Position numbers and translations under genes: made by a program. 64,000 bases of DNA from DALYLB01 sp033763135 (lineage in GTDB: Bacteria; Acidobacteriota; Blastocatellia; RBC074), in the NCBI GenBank assembly GCA_033763135.1, contig JANRKY010000184.1:1-64000 (forward strand), read 5' to 3'. This document shows, in pieces, positions 54,792-63,857 of this stretch (position 1 is the first letter of the stretch; each line of letters opens with the position of its first letter). Under the pieces are notes generated by a model. It ran no database searches. It was not told where the DNA came from and saw only the letters and a list, made by a program, of their open reading frames with translations.

Positions 54792-56018
54792 TTATAAGGT
54801 ATGGGCCTCCGAAAACGATTCCGGATTCGGCGTCCGCTGCGTGCGGGCCTCTCTCACCGGTTCCCAGACGACATAGGACTGTCCTCGAACGAATTTCAAA
54901 AAGGCGTGCACCGTCGCCAGATTGAGAATGGTGAAGTAATAGGGAATCGCCACGAGTCCCATCCGGATCTTGAATCGGTCGCCGATCCATCCGATCAGCG
55001 CCAGCGTATAGAACCCCGCGTGCGCGGCGAAGATGTACTTGAAGAGGGCGCTGCCGTTCATGGCGAACCAGTTCGCGACGAGCGCAATCGCCAGCAGCAC
55101 GGGCACCAGATACCGCATCAGTTTATGACAGATCAGCTGAAACGCGAACGCGCCATGCTTCGGCAGCGAGAGAACCTGCCGATAGCGGTGAAGCACGCGC
55201 ATCGTCTGTTCGATGACGCGCACCCGCATCCGCCATTCGTCCTGGCGCCGATGGTTCGTGTCCTCCATCGAGATCGCCTCCGGCTCATAGACCGTCCGAA
55301 GCCCCTGCAGATGAATCTCGGTCGCGATCACGAAATCGTCGATCATGTCGCTCGCCAGCTTCGCCTGACAGCTGCGGCGGACGGCGTACAGGCAGCCGCT
55401 CACGCCGATCAGGGAGCCGAGATTGCTTTCGCAGTGCTTCAGGAATTTTTCGTAATCCCAATAGGAGCGGCAGCCCTTGCCGACGGCCGAGGCCTGACCG
55501 TCGACATAGATCAACTGGCCGCCCACGCACCCGACGGTCGGATCGGCGAAATTGCGAACAATCTTGTGAATCACATCCGACTGGTACATCGTCGTCGCGT
55601 CGGAGAAGACGAGGATCTCGCCCGACGAAACGCTGACTGCGCAGTGCTGGGTGCGCGTCTTTCCCTGACGAACCTCCTGTCGGTGCAGGATTACGCCGCG
55701 AGGCGCAAATCCCCGGACGATCTCGTCCGTGCGATCCGTCGAGGCGTCGGAAGCGACAATGATCTCGAACTTCTCGGCGGGATAGTCGAGGTGAAGCGCG
55801 TTCTCCAGCTTCATCGCAATCGACTCTTCTTCATTGCGGGCCGCAATGATCATCGTCACGCGCGGCATGATCATCGCGCGACGCACCGGCTGCCGGAAGA
55901 TGCGGCTCAGAAGGAAGATCAGCGCGGGATAGCCGACATAGACGAAGCCGACGCCGAGAACGGCGAGGACGAAGACGAGCTGTGCGATCAAGGGCCACTG
56001 GAACGGGGGAAGAGTCAT
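54792..56018 (-). CDS. Membrane-bound glycosyltransferase family 2
   Basis: A 408-aa processive-type GT2 with one N-terminal membrane helix (residues 10-38) and two to three at the C-terminus (about 300-370). The catalytic domain contains IIAARNEEES, IVASDASTD, FSDATTMY and DDFVIA, with HRRQDEWRMR near the end in place of the QxxRW motif of cellulose synthase relatives. It likely builds or starts a glycan at the membrane. GGAGG lies close before the start. It precedes the lyase gene and follows a deacetylase gene. Confidence 0.86.
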   Translation of the reverse strand: MTLPPFQWPLIAQLVFVLAVLGVGFVYVGYPALIFLLSRIFRQPVRRAMIMPRVTMIIAARNEEESIAMKLENALHLDYPAEKFEIIVASDASTDRTDEIVRGFAPRGVILHRQEVRQGKTRTQHCAVSVSSGEILVFSDATTMYQSDVIHKIVRNFADPTVGCVGGQLIYVDGQASAVGKGCRSYWDYEKFLKHCESNLGSLIGVSGCLYAVRRSCQAKLASDMIDDFVIATEIHLQGLRTVYEPEAISMEDTNHRRQDEWRMRVRVIEQTMRVLHRYRQVLSLPKHGAFAFQLICHKLMRYLVPVLLAIALVANWFAMNGSALFKYIFAAHAGFYTLALIGWIGDRFKIRMGLVAIPYYFTILNLATVHAFLKFVRGQSYVVWEPVREARTQRTPNPESFSEAHTL

Positions 56019-56106
56019 TTCCTACCTCCAAAAAGTGAGTGCCGCGCAAAATCCTGGCAGCGAAGATCCCGGGCCGCGCGGGCGCCGGGAGGTCGGACGC
56101 GTCATC

Positions 56107-57165
56107 TCAACGGTTCTGATTCGCGCCCTGCATGGCCAGGATCGAATCGGACGCCGCCGATCGATTGATCAGGGTCCGCGCTCTGTTTTTCAACTGTTCA
56201 AAGCCGCATGTGCTCTGAAGAAAATGGGCAAGGTCGTGCTCCGTATGAATGCGATGAAGCGTCAGAGGGTCGTCGCCTCTTCTGTTCAGACCGCTCACGG
56301 TCGTCACCGCGACCCGATAACCCGCTCGCGCAACCTCGCGCTGCACCCGCGCGTCGTTGTCTCCATTCGGGTAGCAGAAATGCTCCACCGGCCGGCCCAG
56401 TTCCTCCTCGAGCCGCAGACGCGATTCGTAGAGCTCCCGGCGCAACTGCTCTTCGGTGATGTTGGTCAGAATCGGATGCGTTCTCGTGTGCGAACCGATC
56501 TCGACGCCGTTCTGATCCATCTCCCGCGCCTGTTCCCAGGTGATTGAGCGCAGGTGCTCGGGCGGCGTCCGGGGCAGGGGAACCTCGAGCGTCTCTGCGA
56601 GCCGCTCCAGCGCGCTCTCCTTCGCTTCCTCCGGCAGCTTCTTGAGCAGATCGTTCAACCGCAGAGCGGTCCGACGCCGCGAAGCCTCATCGCCGAGTTC
56701 GAGCCAGGACTCATGGCCGCCGATCCGGGTCGTCAGCCATTGCGGATTGGCGCGCGCGCAGAGATAGCGCGCCTTATCCGTCCATATCCAGCAGTGGCGA
56801 TCCGCGAATTCCGTTACAACATAGGACATGGCGGGAAGGCTGCGTTTTCGAAGCAGGGGATAGGCGATCTCATAGGTGTCGCGGTAGCCGTCATCGATCG
56901 TGATGGCCGCCATTCCTTTTCCCGACCGCGCCCGCGGCTGGCCCGCGTTCATCTCCGACACCAGGCGGCCGAGCGGCACGACGTCGTAATGCGCCGTCAG
57001 ATAATCCAGCTGCTCGGCGAAGGCGGCTGCCGACGTCTTGTCCGGATCGTCCCCGTCCGAAAACCGGTGATAGGTCAGGATGAGAGGCTGGCGACGGTGC
57101 GCATACCGCAGCAGATCGAACCACCCCGTCGCCCGCATCACATTGAGAATGACTCCTTTGATCAC
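56107..57165 (-). CDS. Polysaccharide deacetylase family protein
   Basis: A 352-aa NodB-type deacetylase with LTYHRFSDGDD, the catalytic TIDDGYRDT at about residue 91, an alpha-helical insert, the HTRTH pair near 227 and CYPNGDNDARV. It is a paralogue of those at 15205 and 17366 (same YHRF opening, insert and tail). It starts with GTG at 57165: GGAG stands 8 nt upstream, and that ribosome site overlaps the stop of the preceding regulator gene. A downstream ATG is less well placed. It follows the XRE-type regulator and precedes the membrane GT2. Confidence 0.87.
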   Translation of the reverse strand: MIKGVILNVMRATGWFDLLRYAHRRQPLILTYHRFSDGDDPDKTSAAAFAEQLDYLTAHYDVVPLGRLVSEMNAGQPRARSGKGMAAITIDDGYRDTYEIAYPLLRKRSLPAMSYVVTEFADRHCWIWTDKARYLCARANPQWLTTRIGGHESWLELGDEASRRRTALRLNDLLKKLPEEAKESALERLAETLEVPLPRTPPEHLRSITWEQAREMDQNGVEIGSHTRTHPILTNITEEQLRRELYESRLRLEEELGRPVEHFCYPNGDNDARVQREVARAGYRVAVTTVSGLNRRGDDPLTLHRIHTEHDLAHFLQSTCGFEQLKNRARTLINRSAASDSILAMQGANQNR

Positions 57166-57170
57166 CTTGC

Positions 57171-57656
57171 TTACTCCATCCCGCTCAGATTTTCCGCAGA
57201 ACCATTGAAATGGCCGGGGAGCGGCTCTCCGATCCCGTCGGCATGCGGCCAGCGCCGGCGACGCGGTTTATTCGCCTCCGTCAGCGGACGAACGGCTGCC
57301 TCGCTCAGAATCCGCTGCGCTCTCGCCGCGGCCTCCGGCTCATCGAGGCTCAGCCCGTTTCCCACCAGCTCGGAGAACTCGCCGGCATACGACTTCATCA
57401 CCAGATCGTGCATATCCATCCGATCCAGCAGAATGAAGATCTTCTTGGGCGGAACCGACAGGCCCACCGCCAGCTTGAGCACGCTTTCCAGGCTCAGGCT
57501 CGTCACCACCGAATTCTGGATCTTGGAAAGCAGACCCTGATCGAACATGCTGAGCCGGCAGAAATCGGACTGCTTGATGTCCAGTTCAGCCAGCCGTTCA
57601 CGAACAAAATTGGCCAACGGCGTTGGAGAAATCGTTCGCGTCTGTGATGCCATCAT
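57171..57656 (-). CDS. XRE-like helix-turn-helix protein
   Basis: A 161-aa protein with a Cro/C1-type HTH: the helices fall in LANFVRERLAELDIKQSDF, CRLSMFDQGLLSKIQ and SLSLESVLKLAVGLSVPP, and the last part (about 75 residues) is a separate alpha-helical, basic tail. It probably binds DNA or another regulator and may control the EPS genes. The start is uncertain between 57656 and 57665, neither with a perfect ribosome site. It is embedded in the operon between Wza and a deacetylase, overlapping the ribosome site of the latter. Confidence 0.75.
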   Translation of the reverse strand: MMASQTRTISPTPLANFVRERLAELDIKQSDFCRLSMFDQGLLSKIQNSVVTSLSLESVLKLAVGLSVPPKKIFILLDRMDMHDLVMKSYAGEFSELVGNGLSLDEPEAAARAQRILSEAAVRPLTEANKPRRRRWPHADGIGEPLPGHFNGSAENLSGME

Positions 57657-57832
57657 ATGTTCCATTTCCTCTCGTTTCGCTTCCGCGGTTAAGGTTCCGA
57701 AAGCTTCTTCACGAGGTCCGCGCGACCGGATTTCATCGACCGATCCGCGGACAACCCGACCTGCCGTACGTGTGGGGAGGCGGTCTTCGTGAGACATTTG
57801 AGTCCTGCCGTCAGTTCGCTTCTCTCGTCCAG

Positions 57833-58612
57833 TTATCTGGACCCGAGCGTGATGAAGGAGGTTAGACTCCCAAAGCCGGCGATTGCAGTGATCTTTCCGA
57901 GCGTCTTGGTGAAATTGCCGTGGACCACCACGAGGTCGCCCGGTTGCAGCGCGATGTTCTCGTCTGCCTTCGCCTTGCCTTTGAGAATCAGTTTGACATT
58001 GACCCGCTTGGTCTGAACGCTGCCGTCAGCCAGTTGCCGGATCACTTCCACATTGTCCTGGCTGCCGGTGATCGCGAATCCGCCGGCGGCGCCGATGGCG
58101 TCCAGAACGTTCATGGGGCGCGCCATCGCATAGACGCCCGAATGGGCCACATCGCCGAAGACCGCGAACTTGGCGCTGACGGCTTCGAGCAGGGAGATGG
58201 TGACGATCGGGTCCTTGAGATATTCCCGGAGCTCCTTGGTGAGATGCTCCCGGGCCTGGTCGAGGGTCATGCCGATGACCTGCACGTCGCCGAGCAGGAC
58301 GTGATAGATCGAGCCGGTCGGGGTGACCTTGGTCTTCTCGATCGAGTATTGGGGCTCGCCCTTGACCCGCAGGGCGATCTCGTCCGCCGGTCCCAGACGA
58401 TAATTCTCCTGGAAGGTGCGGATCATGTTCTCGAAGGGAGAGGCCGCCTGCGCGGCGCCCGGTCCCGGCTGGGCCGAAGGGGCGACGTTGCTGCCCCCGC
58501 CGACGGCGGCCGGTTGCGCGGCGGCGATTCCCGAAAATGCGGCGGCCAGGAGAAGCGCCATGGCCAGAAGCCGGGTTGTGGACCGAGGAGAAATCTGCTT
58601 GTTCCTGTTCAT
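57833..58612 (-). CDS. Wza-type polysaccharide export protein
   Basis: A 259-aa periplasmic/outer-membrane export protein. Residues 1-32 form a signal peptide (LLLAAAFSGIAAAQP). The mature part has the polysaccharide biosynthesis/export domain (YRLGPADEIALRVKGEPQYSI) followed by one SLBB-like domain (FAVFGDVAHSGVYAM, NVLDAIGAAGGF). No lipobox cysteine is present, unlike Escherichia coli Wza, and it is shorter, so membrane attachment must differ. GGAG lies 6 nt before the ATG at 58612. It lies between the sugar transferase and the XRE-like gene. Confidence 0.87.
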   Translation of the reverse strand: MNRNKQISPRSTTRLLAMALLLAAAFSGIAAAQPAAVGGGSNVAPSAQPGPGAAQAASPFENMIRTFQENYRLGPADEIALRVKGEPQYSIEKTKVTPTGSIYHVLLGDVQVIGMTLDQAREHLTKELREYLKDPIVTISLLEAVSAKFAVFGDVAHSGVYAMARPMNVLDAIGAAGGFAITGSQDNVEVIRQLADGSVQTKRVNVKLILKGKAKADENIALQPGDLVVVHGNFTKTLGKITAIAGFGSLTSFITLGSR

Positions 58613-58681
58613 TACACACTCCATCGGATTGAGAAGCCCATCGCCAGATGCCTCAGCGTGAGAGCCTCGGAATTGACATTG

Positions 58682-60061
58682 CTAACGTGAGAGTCTTCCA
58701 AACAATACGACACGAACCGTTTCAAGAAAGATCAGCACATCCAGCGGGGGCGACTGATTCTTGATGTAATACAGGTCGTACTGGTGCTTCCCCCGCGCGT
58801 CATCGAAGGAGGCCCCGTAGGGATACCGAACCTGCGCCCATCCAGTCAGTCCGGGCTTGACCAGATGGCGTTCCGAATAAAAGGGAATGAGCTCTTCGAG
58901 TTGCGCGACGAAGGTCGGACGCTCCGGGCGCGGGCCGATCAGGCTCATCTCGCCGCGCAGCACATTGATGAACTGCGGGATCTCGTCGACGCGGAGTTTG
59001 CGAATGAGGCGTCCGACGCGCGTCACGCGGGCGTCCTGTTGCTGCGCCCAGACCGGACCGTTCGCTTCCGCATCGGTTCGCATCGAGCGAAACTTGATGA
59101 TCTCGAACGGCTCGCCGTGAAGGCCGACGCGCGTCTGCCGATAGAAGATCGGGCCGGGCGATTCGAGGCGGATCGCGATCGCCGTCACGAGCATCAGCGG
59201 CAGGGAACCGATCAGGCCGAAAATCGCGCCGACAATATCGACCAGCCGGCGGGCGCGTCGATACAGGCCGATCCAGCGGCTCTGTTCCGAAAAGACCAGC
59301 TGCCCCGGGTGGAGCCACTCGGTGCTGATCTTGCCCGTGAGGCGTTCGAAGAACCGCGACCACTCCTCGACGGCGATCTGATCCCGGACCTTGAGCTTGA
59401 GCAGCGTTTCGAGCGGAAGCTTGCCCCGGCGATCCGCCATCGCGACGACGATCCGATCGGCCCGGTGGTCGCGAACGAGCCGCTCCAGGTCGTCCATCAC
59501 GCCCACGACCCGCGGATTGATCAGGCTCTTGCCGATCAGCGACGGATCTTCGCCGACGAAGCCGACGATCTCGTAGCCATGCTCTTCGCGCTGCAGGACC
59601 TCCCGGGCGATGTCGACGGCCGTCGACTCGGTCCCGAGAATGAGGATTCGCTCGGACAGCCGGGGATTTCGCAGCAGCCACATTGCGGCGCAGCGCCAGA
59701 GAATCATGACCGTCAGCATCAGCAGAAAGGCCAGCGCAAAGACCCCGCGGCCCAGCATCATTCCCGGCGCGGCATAAAACAGAATCGCCAGCGTGACCGC
59801 GCTCAGGCCCAGCGACTGCATGATCCGGAGCGTCAGCACCGACCGCAGGCGAATCATCTTCAGGTCGTACAGATCGAAGAGATAGAACGCGGCCTGAACG
59901 ATCACGTTCGAGAGAAGCAGCTTGTGCCAGCCGCCCTCCCGCAGAACTCCCATCCCCTCGGCTCCATAGCGGATCGAGAGCGCGAGCACGCCGCAGAGAT
60001 AGATCAGCGTGCCCTCAAAGAGCAGCAGCGCGATCGTGCGTGTTCGTGATTTGGACTTCAT
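58682..60061 (-). CDS. Polyprenyl-phosphate sugar phosphotransferase (initiating)
   Basis: A 459-aa initiating enzyme of the WcaJ/EpsB-like type, which links a sugar-1-phosphate to undecaprenyl phosphate. It has four to five N-terminal membrane helices, a CoA-binding-like Rossmann segment (LSERILILGTESTAVDIAREV) and the C-terminal catalytic domain starting at a membrane helix (RRLVDIVGAIFGLIGSLP) with FYRQTRVGLHGEPFEIIKFRSM, KLRVDEIPQFINVLRGEM, GPRPERP and PGLTGWAQV. All core motifs are complete. AGGAA precedes the start. This starts each EPS repeat unit. Confidence 0.92.
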   Translation of the reverse strand: MKSKSRTRTIALLLFEGTLIYLCGVLALSIRYGAEGMGVLREGGWHKLLLSNVIVQAAFYLFDLYDLKMIRLRSVLTLRIMQSLGLSAVTLAILFYAAPGMMLGRGVFALAFLLMLTVMILWRCAAMWLLRNPRLSERILILGTESTAVDIAREVLQREEHGYEIVGFVGEDPSLIGKSLINPRVVGVMDDLERLVRDHRADRIVVAMADRRGKLPLETLLKLKVRDQIAVEEWSRFFERLTGKISTEWLHPGQLVFSEQSRWIGLYRRARRLVDIVGAIFGLIGSLPLMLVTAIAIRLESPGPIFYRQTRVGLHGEPFEIIKFRSMRTDAEANGPVWAQQQDARVTRVGRLIRKLRVDEIPQFINVLRGEMSLIGPRPERPTFVAQLEELIPFYSERHLVKPGLTGWAQVRYPYGASFDDARGKHQYDLYYIKNQSPPLDVLIFLETVRVVLFGRLSR

Positions 60062-60101
60062 TGGGGGAATTCCTGTTCTTTCGGGAATGGGTCGGGCGCG
60101 A

Positions 60102-60965
60102 TCAGCCCGACACCTTGTTCATCACCACGCCAAAGAGGCTCGCTTCGTCCAGTTGCGTGACCGATTTCGCCATGTCGGAGGTCGAGGTGTTTCCGGGCTT
60201 CACCACCAGGAGGGAGACGTCGGTATGCAGGCCGATCAGGCTCGCGTCCGCGGAGGCGAGCAGCGGCGGCGAATCGAAGAGAATGAAGTCGTAAAAGTTC
60301 TCCAGGCTGGCCACCAGACGACCGAACATGGGAGAGGCGAGCAGTTCGGCCGAATTCTCGGCCTGGCCGCGCGTGGGCAGAACGTGGAACTCCGAGGGGC
60401 GGATCCGGATGATGGTCTCTTCCGGCGGCAGGCTCTGCGCAAGCGATTCCGCCAGCCCCACCTCCGAATCGATTCCCAGCAGCCGGCAGACCGAGGGACG
60501 CTGCAGGTCGGAATCGACCACCAGCACCCGCTTCTTCGCCCGCGCCAGCGCCGCCGCCAGATTGAGCGAGACGCACGTGCGCCCCTCGCCGTGATGCGCC
60601 GACGCGATCAGCACCTTCCTCAGCGGCCGCTTGGCGGCCCCCGAGATCAGCGAAATCGCCAGTCGGTTGAACTGCGCGACCGCAACCGGATCCAGCTCAT
60701 GAATCGCCACCAGATGCGGATCGAGCCGCGCAAGCGTCAGCTCCACCTCCTGCGCAGGCTGCAGATAGCCCGGCTGGATCTGCTGGAAATTGCGGACCAG
60801 CGACTCATGCGCGGGCCGCTCCTCATATGGCATGGCCTTGGTCACTCTCGACTCGTGCGACGATTTGCCTTTTCTCGACATTGGTTGGGTGTGGTCCTCC
60901 ATCTCGTAGATTTCCGAGGCGGGGTCCGTGGCTCTCATTGGCATCTCTTCCTCCATATCGGCCAT
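60102..60965 (-). CDS. CpsD/CapB-like ATPase (EPS tyrosine-kinase family)
   Basis: A 287-aa P-loop protein of the BY-kinase/CpsD group that works with Wzz. Walker A reads SAHHGEGRTCVSLN, in which the normal Lys is Arg129; Walker A' is VLVVDSDLQRPSV and Walker B is FILFDSPPLL. The N-terminal 90 residues are a linker rich in charged residues, and there is no tyrosine cluster at the C-terminus (ends GVVMNKVSG). The Lys-to-Arg change could weaken ATP use. ATG at 60965 is chosen; a GTG at 60971 overlapping the stop of the chain-length gene is the alternative. Confidence 0.8.
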   Translation of the reverse strand: MADMEEEMPMRATDPASEIYEMEDHTQPMSRKGKSSHESRVTKAMPYEERPAHESLVRNFQQIQPGYLQPAQEVELTLARLDPHLVAIHELDPVAVAQFNRLAISLISGAAKRPLRKVLIASAHHGEGRTCVSLNLAAALARAKKRVLVVDSDLQRPSVCRLLGIDSEVGLAESLAQSLPPEETIIRIRPSEFHVLPTRGQAENSAELLASPMFGRLVASLENFYDFILFDSPPLLASADASLIGLHTDVSLLVVKPGNTSTSDMAKSVTQLDEASLFGVVMNKVSG

Positions 60966-60970
60966 GATCA

Positions 60971-62542
60971 CTATTTGTTTCCCAGCAGGTGAAAGATCTG
61001 GGAGCGGTTCAGGATCAGAATGATGGCCGGAACGAGCGCGGCAGCCAGCATCAGAAGCAGGACCGCTTGCGTCATTTTGAGTTTTCGTTTCCGGCTGCGC
61101 TCGATGGGGGTCATCGTTTCGGGGATCGCCGCAAGGACCGGCGCGCCGAGATAATACTCGACATCCTTCTCGTCATTGATGAGAAAAAATTTCGGGATCT
61201 CCGAGCCGAACGCGACCAGCAGGCCGAACCCGAAGGCGATGCCCAGCGCGATCAGCTGCAGCATCATCTTGTTGGGCGAGACGGGGAACTGCGGCAGATT
61301 CGGCGCGTCCACGATCGCATAGACCTTCATCTCGGAGCCGTTGAGGCCCGCGAGCTTCATCGCCTCTTCCTGCTTGCCGAGCAGCCAGGTATAGCGGTTG
61401 AGCAGCGTCTCGTGCTCGGCCCGCACCGAACCGTCCACCTTGGGCAGCGCGTCGGTCGGCTGCTTGTCCAGCGGCGCGTTCGCCATCTTCTGGAGCGCGA
61501 GATTCTTCCGCTCGATCTCCCGATTGGTGATCTCAAGCTCGGTTCGGAGCCGCGCCAGATCGCTCTGCATCGTGCGGAATTCGCGAAGCTCCTGCGGGGT
61601 CGCGGCCGAACCGCCGCCCTGCGCGCTCGCCGATTCCAGGCGGTCGATCTGCCGGTTGATCTCCGCAATCTGATTGCGCCACTGCACCATCTGGGGATGC
61701 TTGTCCGTGTACTTGTCCGCGTAGGTCTTGATGTTCCCCTCGATCTCCGCCTTCCGCACGATCAACGAACCGACCGCCGGATTCGTGGCCCCCTTCGAGG
61801 ACGCGGCCAGCTGCTTGATCGACTTCTCCTGCTCGGCCACCTCCTTCTCCTTGGCCTCGATCTGCTTCTCCAGCAGGAACTTCTTGTCGCTCAGCGTGTC
61901 GACCGTCGACTGCACCGTCTCGCGCTGCATCCGCGTCGTCAGGCCGTTGTCGCTCGGCCGCGAAAGTCCCAGCAGCAGCGTCGTGTCCGAAATCGGCCCC
62001 AGCCCCTTCAACCGATCCTGCGCCTCGGCGATCTGCGACGCCAGCCGCTGCGACTCGCCCAGCGCCTCCTGCCGCACCTGGAAATTCTCCTCCTCGAAGG
62101 TCTTCGCAATCTCGCTCACCACCTGAAACGCCTTCTGCGGACTGGTGTGCCGATACGAAATCTTGATCGACTCCGGCAGGTTCGGAAAGACGCTGGCGTT
62201 CTTCAACTCCGTCACCAGCTCCTTGTTGAACTTCCCAATCGCATCGTCCAGCCGCGGAATCGTCGGATACAGATCGAACTTCCGAATCAGCATCGCCAGA
62301 TTCGCCCGGCTCGTGATCTCTTCCAGCTTCGCCGACAACCGCGGCGCATGCTTGGCCCGCGTCTCATCCGTCATCTTGTTCCCAATCACAATCGCCGCCG
62401 ACGATTCGTACCGATTGGGAATTCGCCGAATCACGAACAATGTTGCGATCAACATCGCCAACATCATAAGCATCAGCAGCCGCTTTCTCCGCCAGACAAT
62501 CCCGATAAATTCAGCCAAACGACGTGGACGTAATGTTTCCAT
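60971..62542 (-). CDS. GumC/Wzz-type chain-length determinant protein
   Basis: A 523-aa inner-membrane protein. Two membrane helices bracket a large periplasmic part: residues 19-38 (LLMLMMLAMLIATLFVI) and about 425-450, with a further hydrophobic segment at the end (490-515). The periplasmic part is heavily helical and coiled-coil (KKFLLEKQIEAKEKEVAEQE, QSDLARLRTELEITNREIE) and ends with the FPVSPNKMMLQLIALGIAFG proline-rich block before the membrane. It controls polymer length and recruits the CpsD-like ATPase encoded next. AAGGA precedes the start. Confidence 0.87.
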   Translation of the reverse strand: METLRPRRLAEFIGIVWRRKRLLMLMMLAMLIATLFVIRRIPNRYESSAAIVIGNKMTDETRAKHAPRLSAKLEEITSRANLAMLIRKFDLYPTIPRLDDAIGKFNKELVTELKNASVFPNLPESIKISYRHTSPQKAFQVVSEIAKTFEEENFQVRQEALGESQRLASQIAEAQDRLKGLGPISDTTLLLGLSRPSDNGLTTRMQRETVQSTVDTLSDKKFLLEKQIEAKEKEVAEQEKSIKQLAASSKGATNPAVGSLIVRKAEIEGNIKTYADKYTDKHPQMVQWRNQIAEINRQIDRLESASAQGGGSAATPQELREFRTMQSDLARLRTELEITNREIERKNLALQKMANAPLDKQPTDALPKVDGSVRAEHETLLNRYTWLLGKQEEAMKLAGLNGSEMKVYAIVDAPNLPQFPVSPNKMMLQLIALGIAFGFGLLVAFGSEIPKFFLINDEKDVEYYLGAPVLAAIPETMTPIERSRKRKLKMTQAVLLLMLAAALVPAIILILNRSQIFHLLGNK

Positions 62543-62631
62543 GATTCCTTTATCCTAAATAATTCAATCCGAAGATCCGATCCGGGAACCGGGCCCGGAG
62601 GGCGACCTGTCTTCTGTCCGGGAGAACCCGT

Positions 62632-62943
62632 TCAGGATTGCGTCTCGCGGTGACCGCCCGATTTCTTATGCTTTACTGTCGTGGCCCCGACAAACACCGC
62701 CAACCCAAAGAGCAGCAGGAGCAGCGGTTCGGTCTGTGATTGCGAGGCTGCAGATGCTTCGATCGCCGTTTGCGTTGCCGGCGTTCCCGCTCCGCGATTG
62801 TTAAGTGCAAGAGAACCGGTTTTGTTACTCTCCGCGTTCTCGTACGGCGTCGGCTGCGTCGTCTGCGCCGCGGCCGACAGGCCGATCAGCAGGCTGAGAC
62901 TCGCCGTCATCGCAAATTTCTTCATGGCGTTCTTGATCGTCAT
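62632..62943 (-). CDS. Small secreted protein with C-terminal membrane/sorting-like tail
   Basis: A 103-aa protein with a signal peptide (MKKFAMTASLSLLIGLSAAAQ), a Thr/Ser/Gln-rich low-complexity middle and a C-terminal hydrophobic segment EPLLLLLFGLAVFVGATTV followed by KHKK. The order EP, hydrophobic helix and basic end is similar to PEP-CTERM-type sorting signals, but no exosortase was found nearby. ATG at 62943 is used; a GTG at 62949 fits the GGAGG ribosome site better. It begins the EPS operon. I do not recognise a named family. Confidence 0.6.
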   Translation of the reverse strand: MTIKNAMKKFAMTASLSLLIGLSAAAQTTQPTPYENAESNKTGSLALNNRGAGTPATQTAIEASAASQSQTEPLLLLLFGLAVFVGATTVKHKKSGGHRETQS

Positions 62944-63009
62944 ACACACTTCGGGAACCTCCAGGCTGCTCTCTTCCGGACAGCGCACGGCAAACCGCAG
63001 TTCACCCAC

Positions 63010-63857
63010 CCTGCCGGGGAGCAGTAGTCTTCAGACAAAATTTCTCTCAACGGGGGCACGAGAGCTTTTGCTATTTAATTATTCTTTATCTTTAATTGGG
63101 CCTGCGAACCGTAAGACTTTCGCTGCTGTTGTGATCTGTCCGATACCGCGCTGAGATCATCCGGGCTGAGCGCACGCGTAGCTCCCTGTGAGTGAGCACA
63201 GAGAAACGAATACCTCTCATTGATTGTCAGCGGGCAACTTTGATTTGGTGAAACCACCAGCGATTATTCATCTCCTCCGTCACCAGTCGCGCGTCTATTC
63301 ACCTTGAATATCAACTGATTCTTTTCACAAATTATGAAGAGAGCTGAGCGGCACTTCTTCCTATTGGCACCGAGCCGCCTTTACTGCCTCTGCTTTAAGT
63401 TACAGTCTTCTTACTGTCCGATACGCCGGGGTATCGTTTTGAGCCCGATCTTTCATCCCTCATAAAAAATCGATGAATGAAAAGACCATCCGCAGGTTTT
63501 GATGCCGGTAAAACACAAGTAACGATCACTTGTCTCTGTAAAGTATTTAATACACCTTACGAGCTAGGATGACATCGGTCTGTGGGACTATTTTGAAAGC
63601 ATAATATGTAGTCTTCCATACCCATTTTTCGTAGGATGGCACTGATGTACTATGCCATTCCTAGGATAGCAGTGCTGGAACTGACCAAAAAGCGACATCC
63701 ATGGCCCACATTTCAATGATCGTAGGTGAGATGTGTCCGACAAGTCATAAACATTACAAAGCGGGTTGGATTAGAGCCGGCGGCAGGCAAAATGGGAGGA
63801 GTCCGTCGGGGTGGTTCAGGAATCGAAGCGGCTGTCGGGGCTGGATGAGCATTGGGA
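63010..63857. other. AT-richer noncoding region upstream of the EPS operon
   Basis: This 848-bp stretch is noticeably less GC-rich than its surroundings, especially about 63300-63720. It contains AT-rich promoter-like sequence (63065-63110 on the minus strand), a small CGATAC/GTATCG hairpin followed by TTTT (63419-63440) and a possible 14-codon leader frame. I find no supported long gene. It probably holds the EPS promoter and leader; a small RNA cannot be excluded. Confidence 0.5.
63419..63440 (+). terminator. Weak terminator-like hairpin
   Basis: CGATAC and GTATCG pair across a GCCGGG loop and are followed by TTTT on the plus strand. The stem is only 6 bp, so this is a tentative call. Confidence 0.3.

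Noticed and set aside
62944..63060. Cyclic-di-GMP riboswitch before the EPS operon
   Set aside because: I looked for the GEMM-I core and tetraloop-receptor pattern in the leader and could not match it; a covariance-model search would be decisive.
63075..63257. 60-codon minus-strand frame in the EPS leader region
   Set aside because: It needs a non-ATG start without a properly spaced ribosome site, lacks any domain and has mixed composition not like the neighbouring genes.
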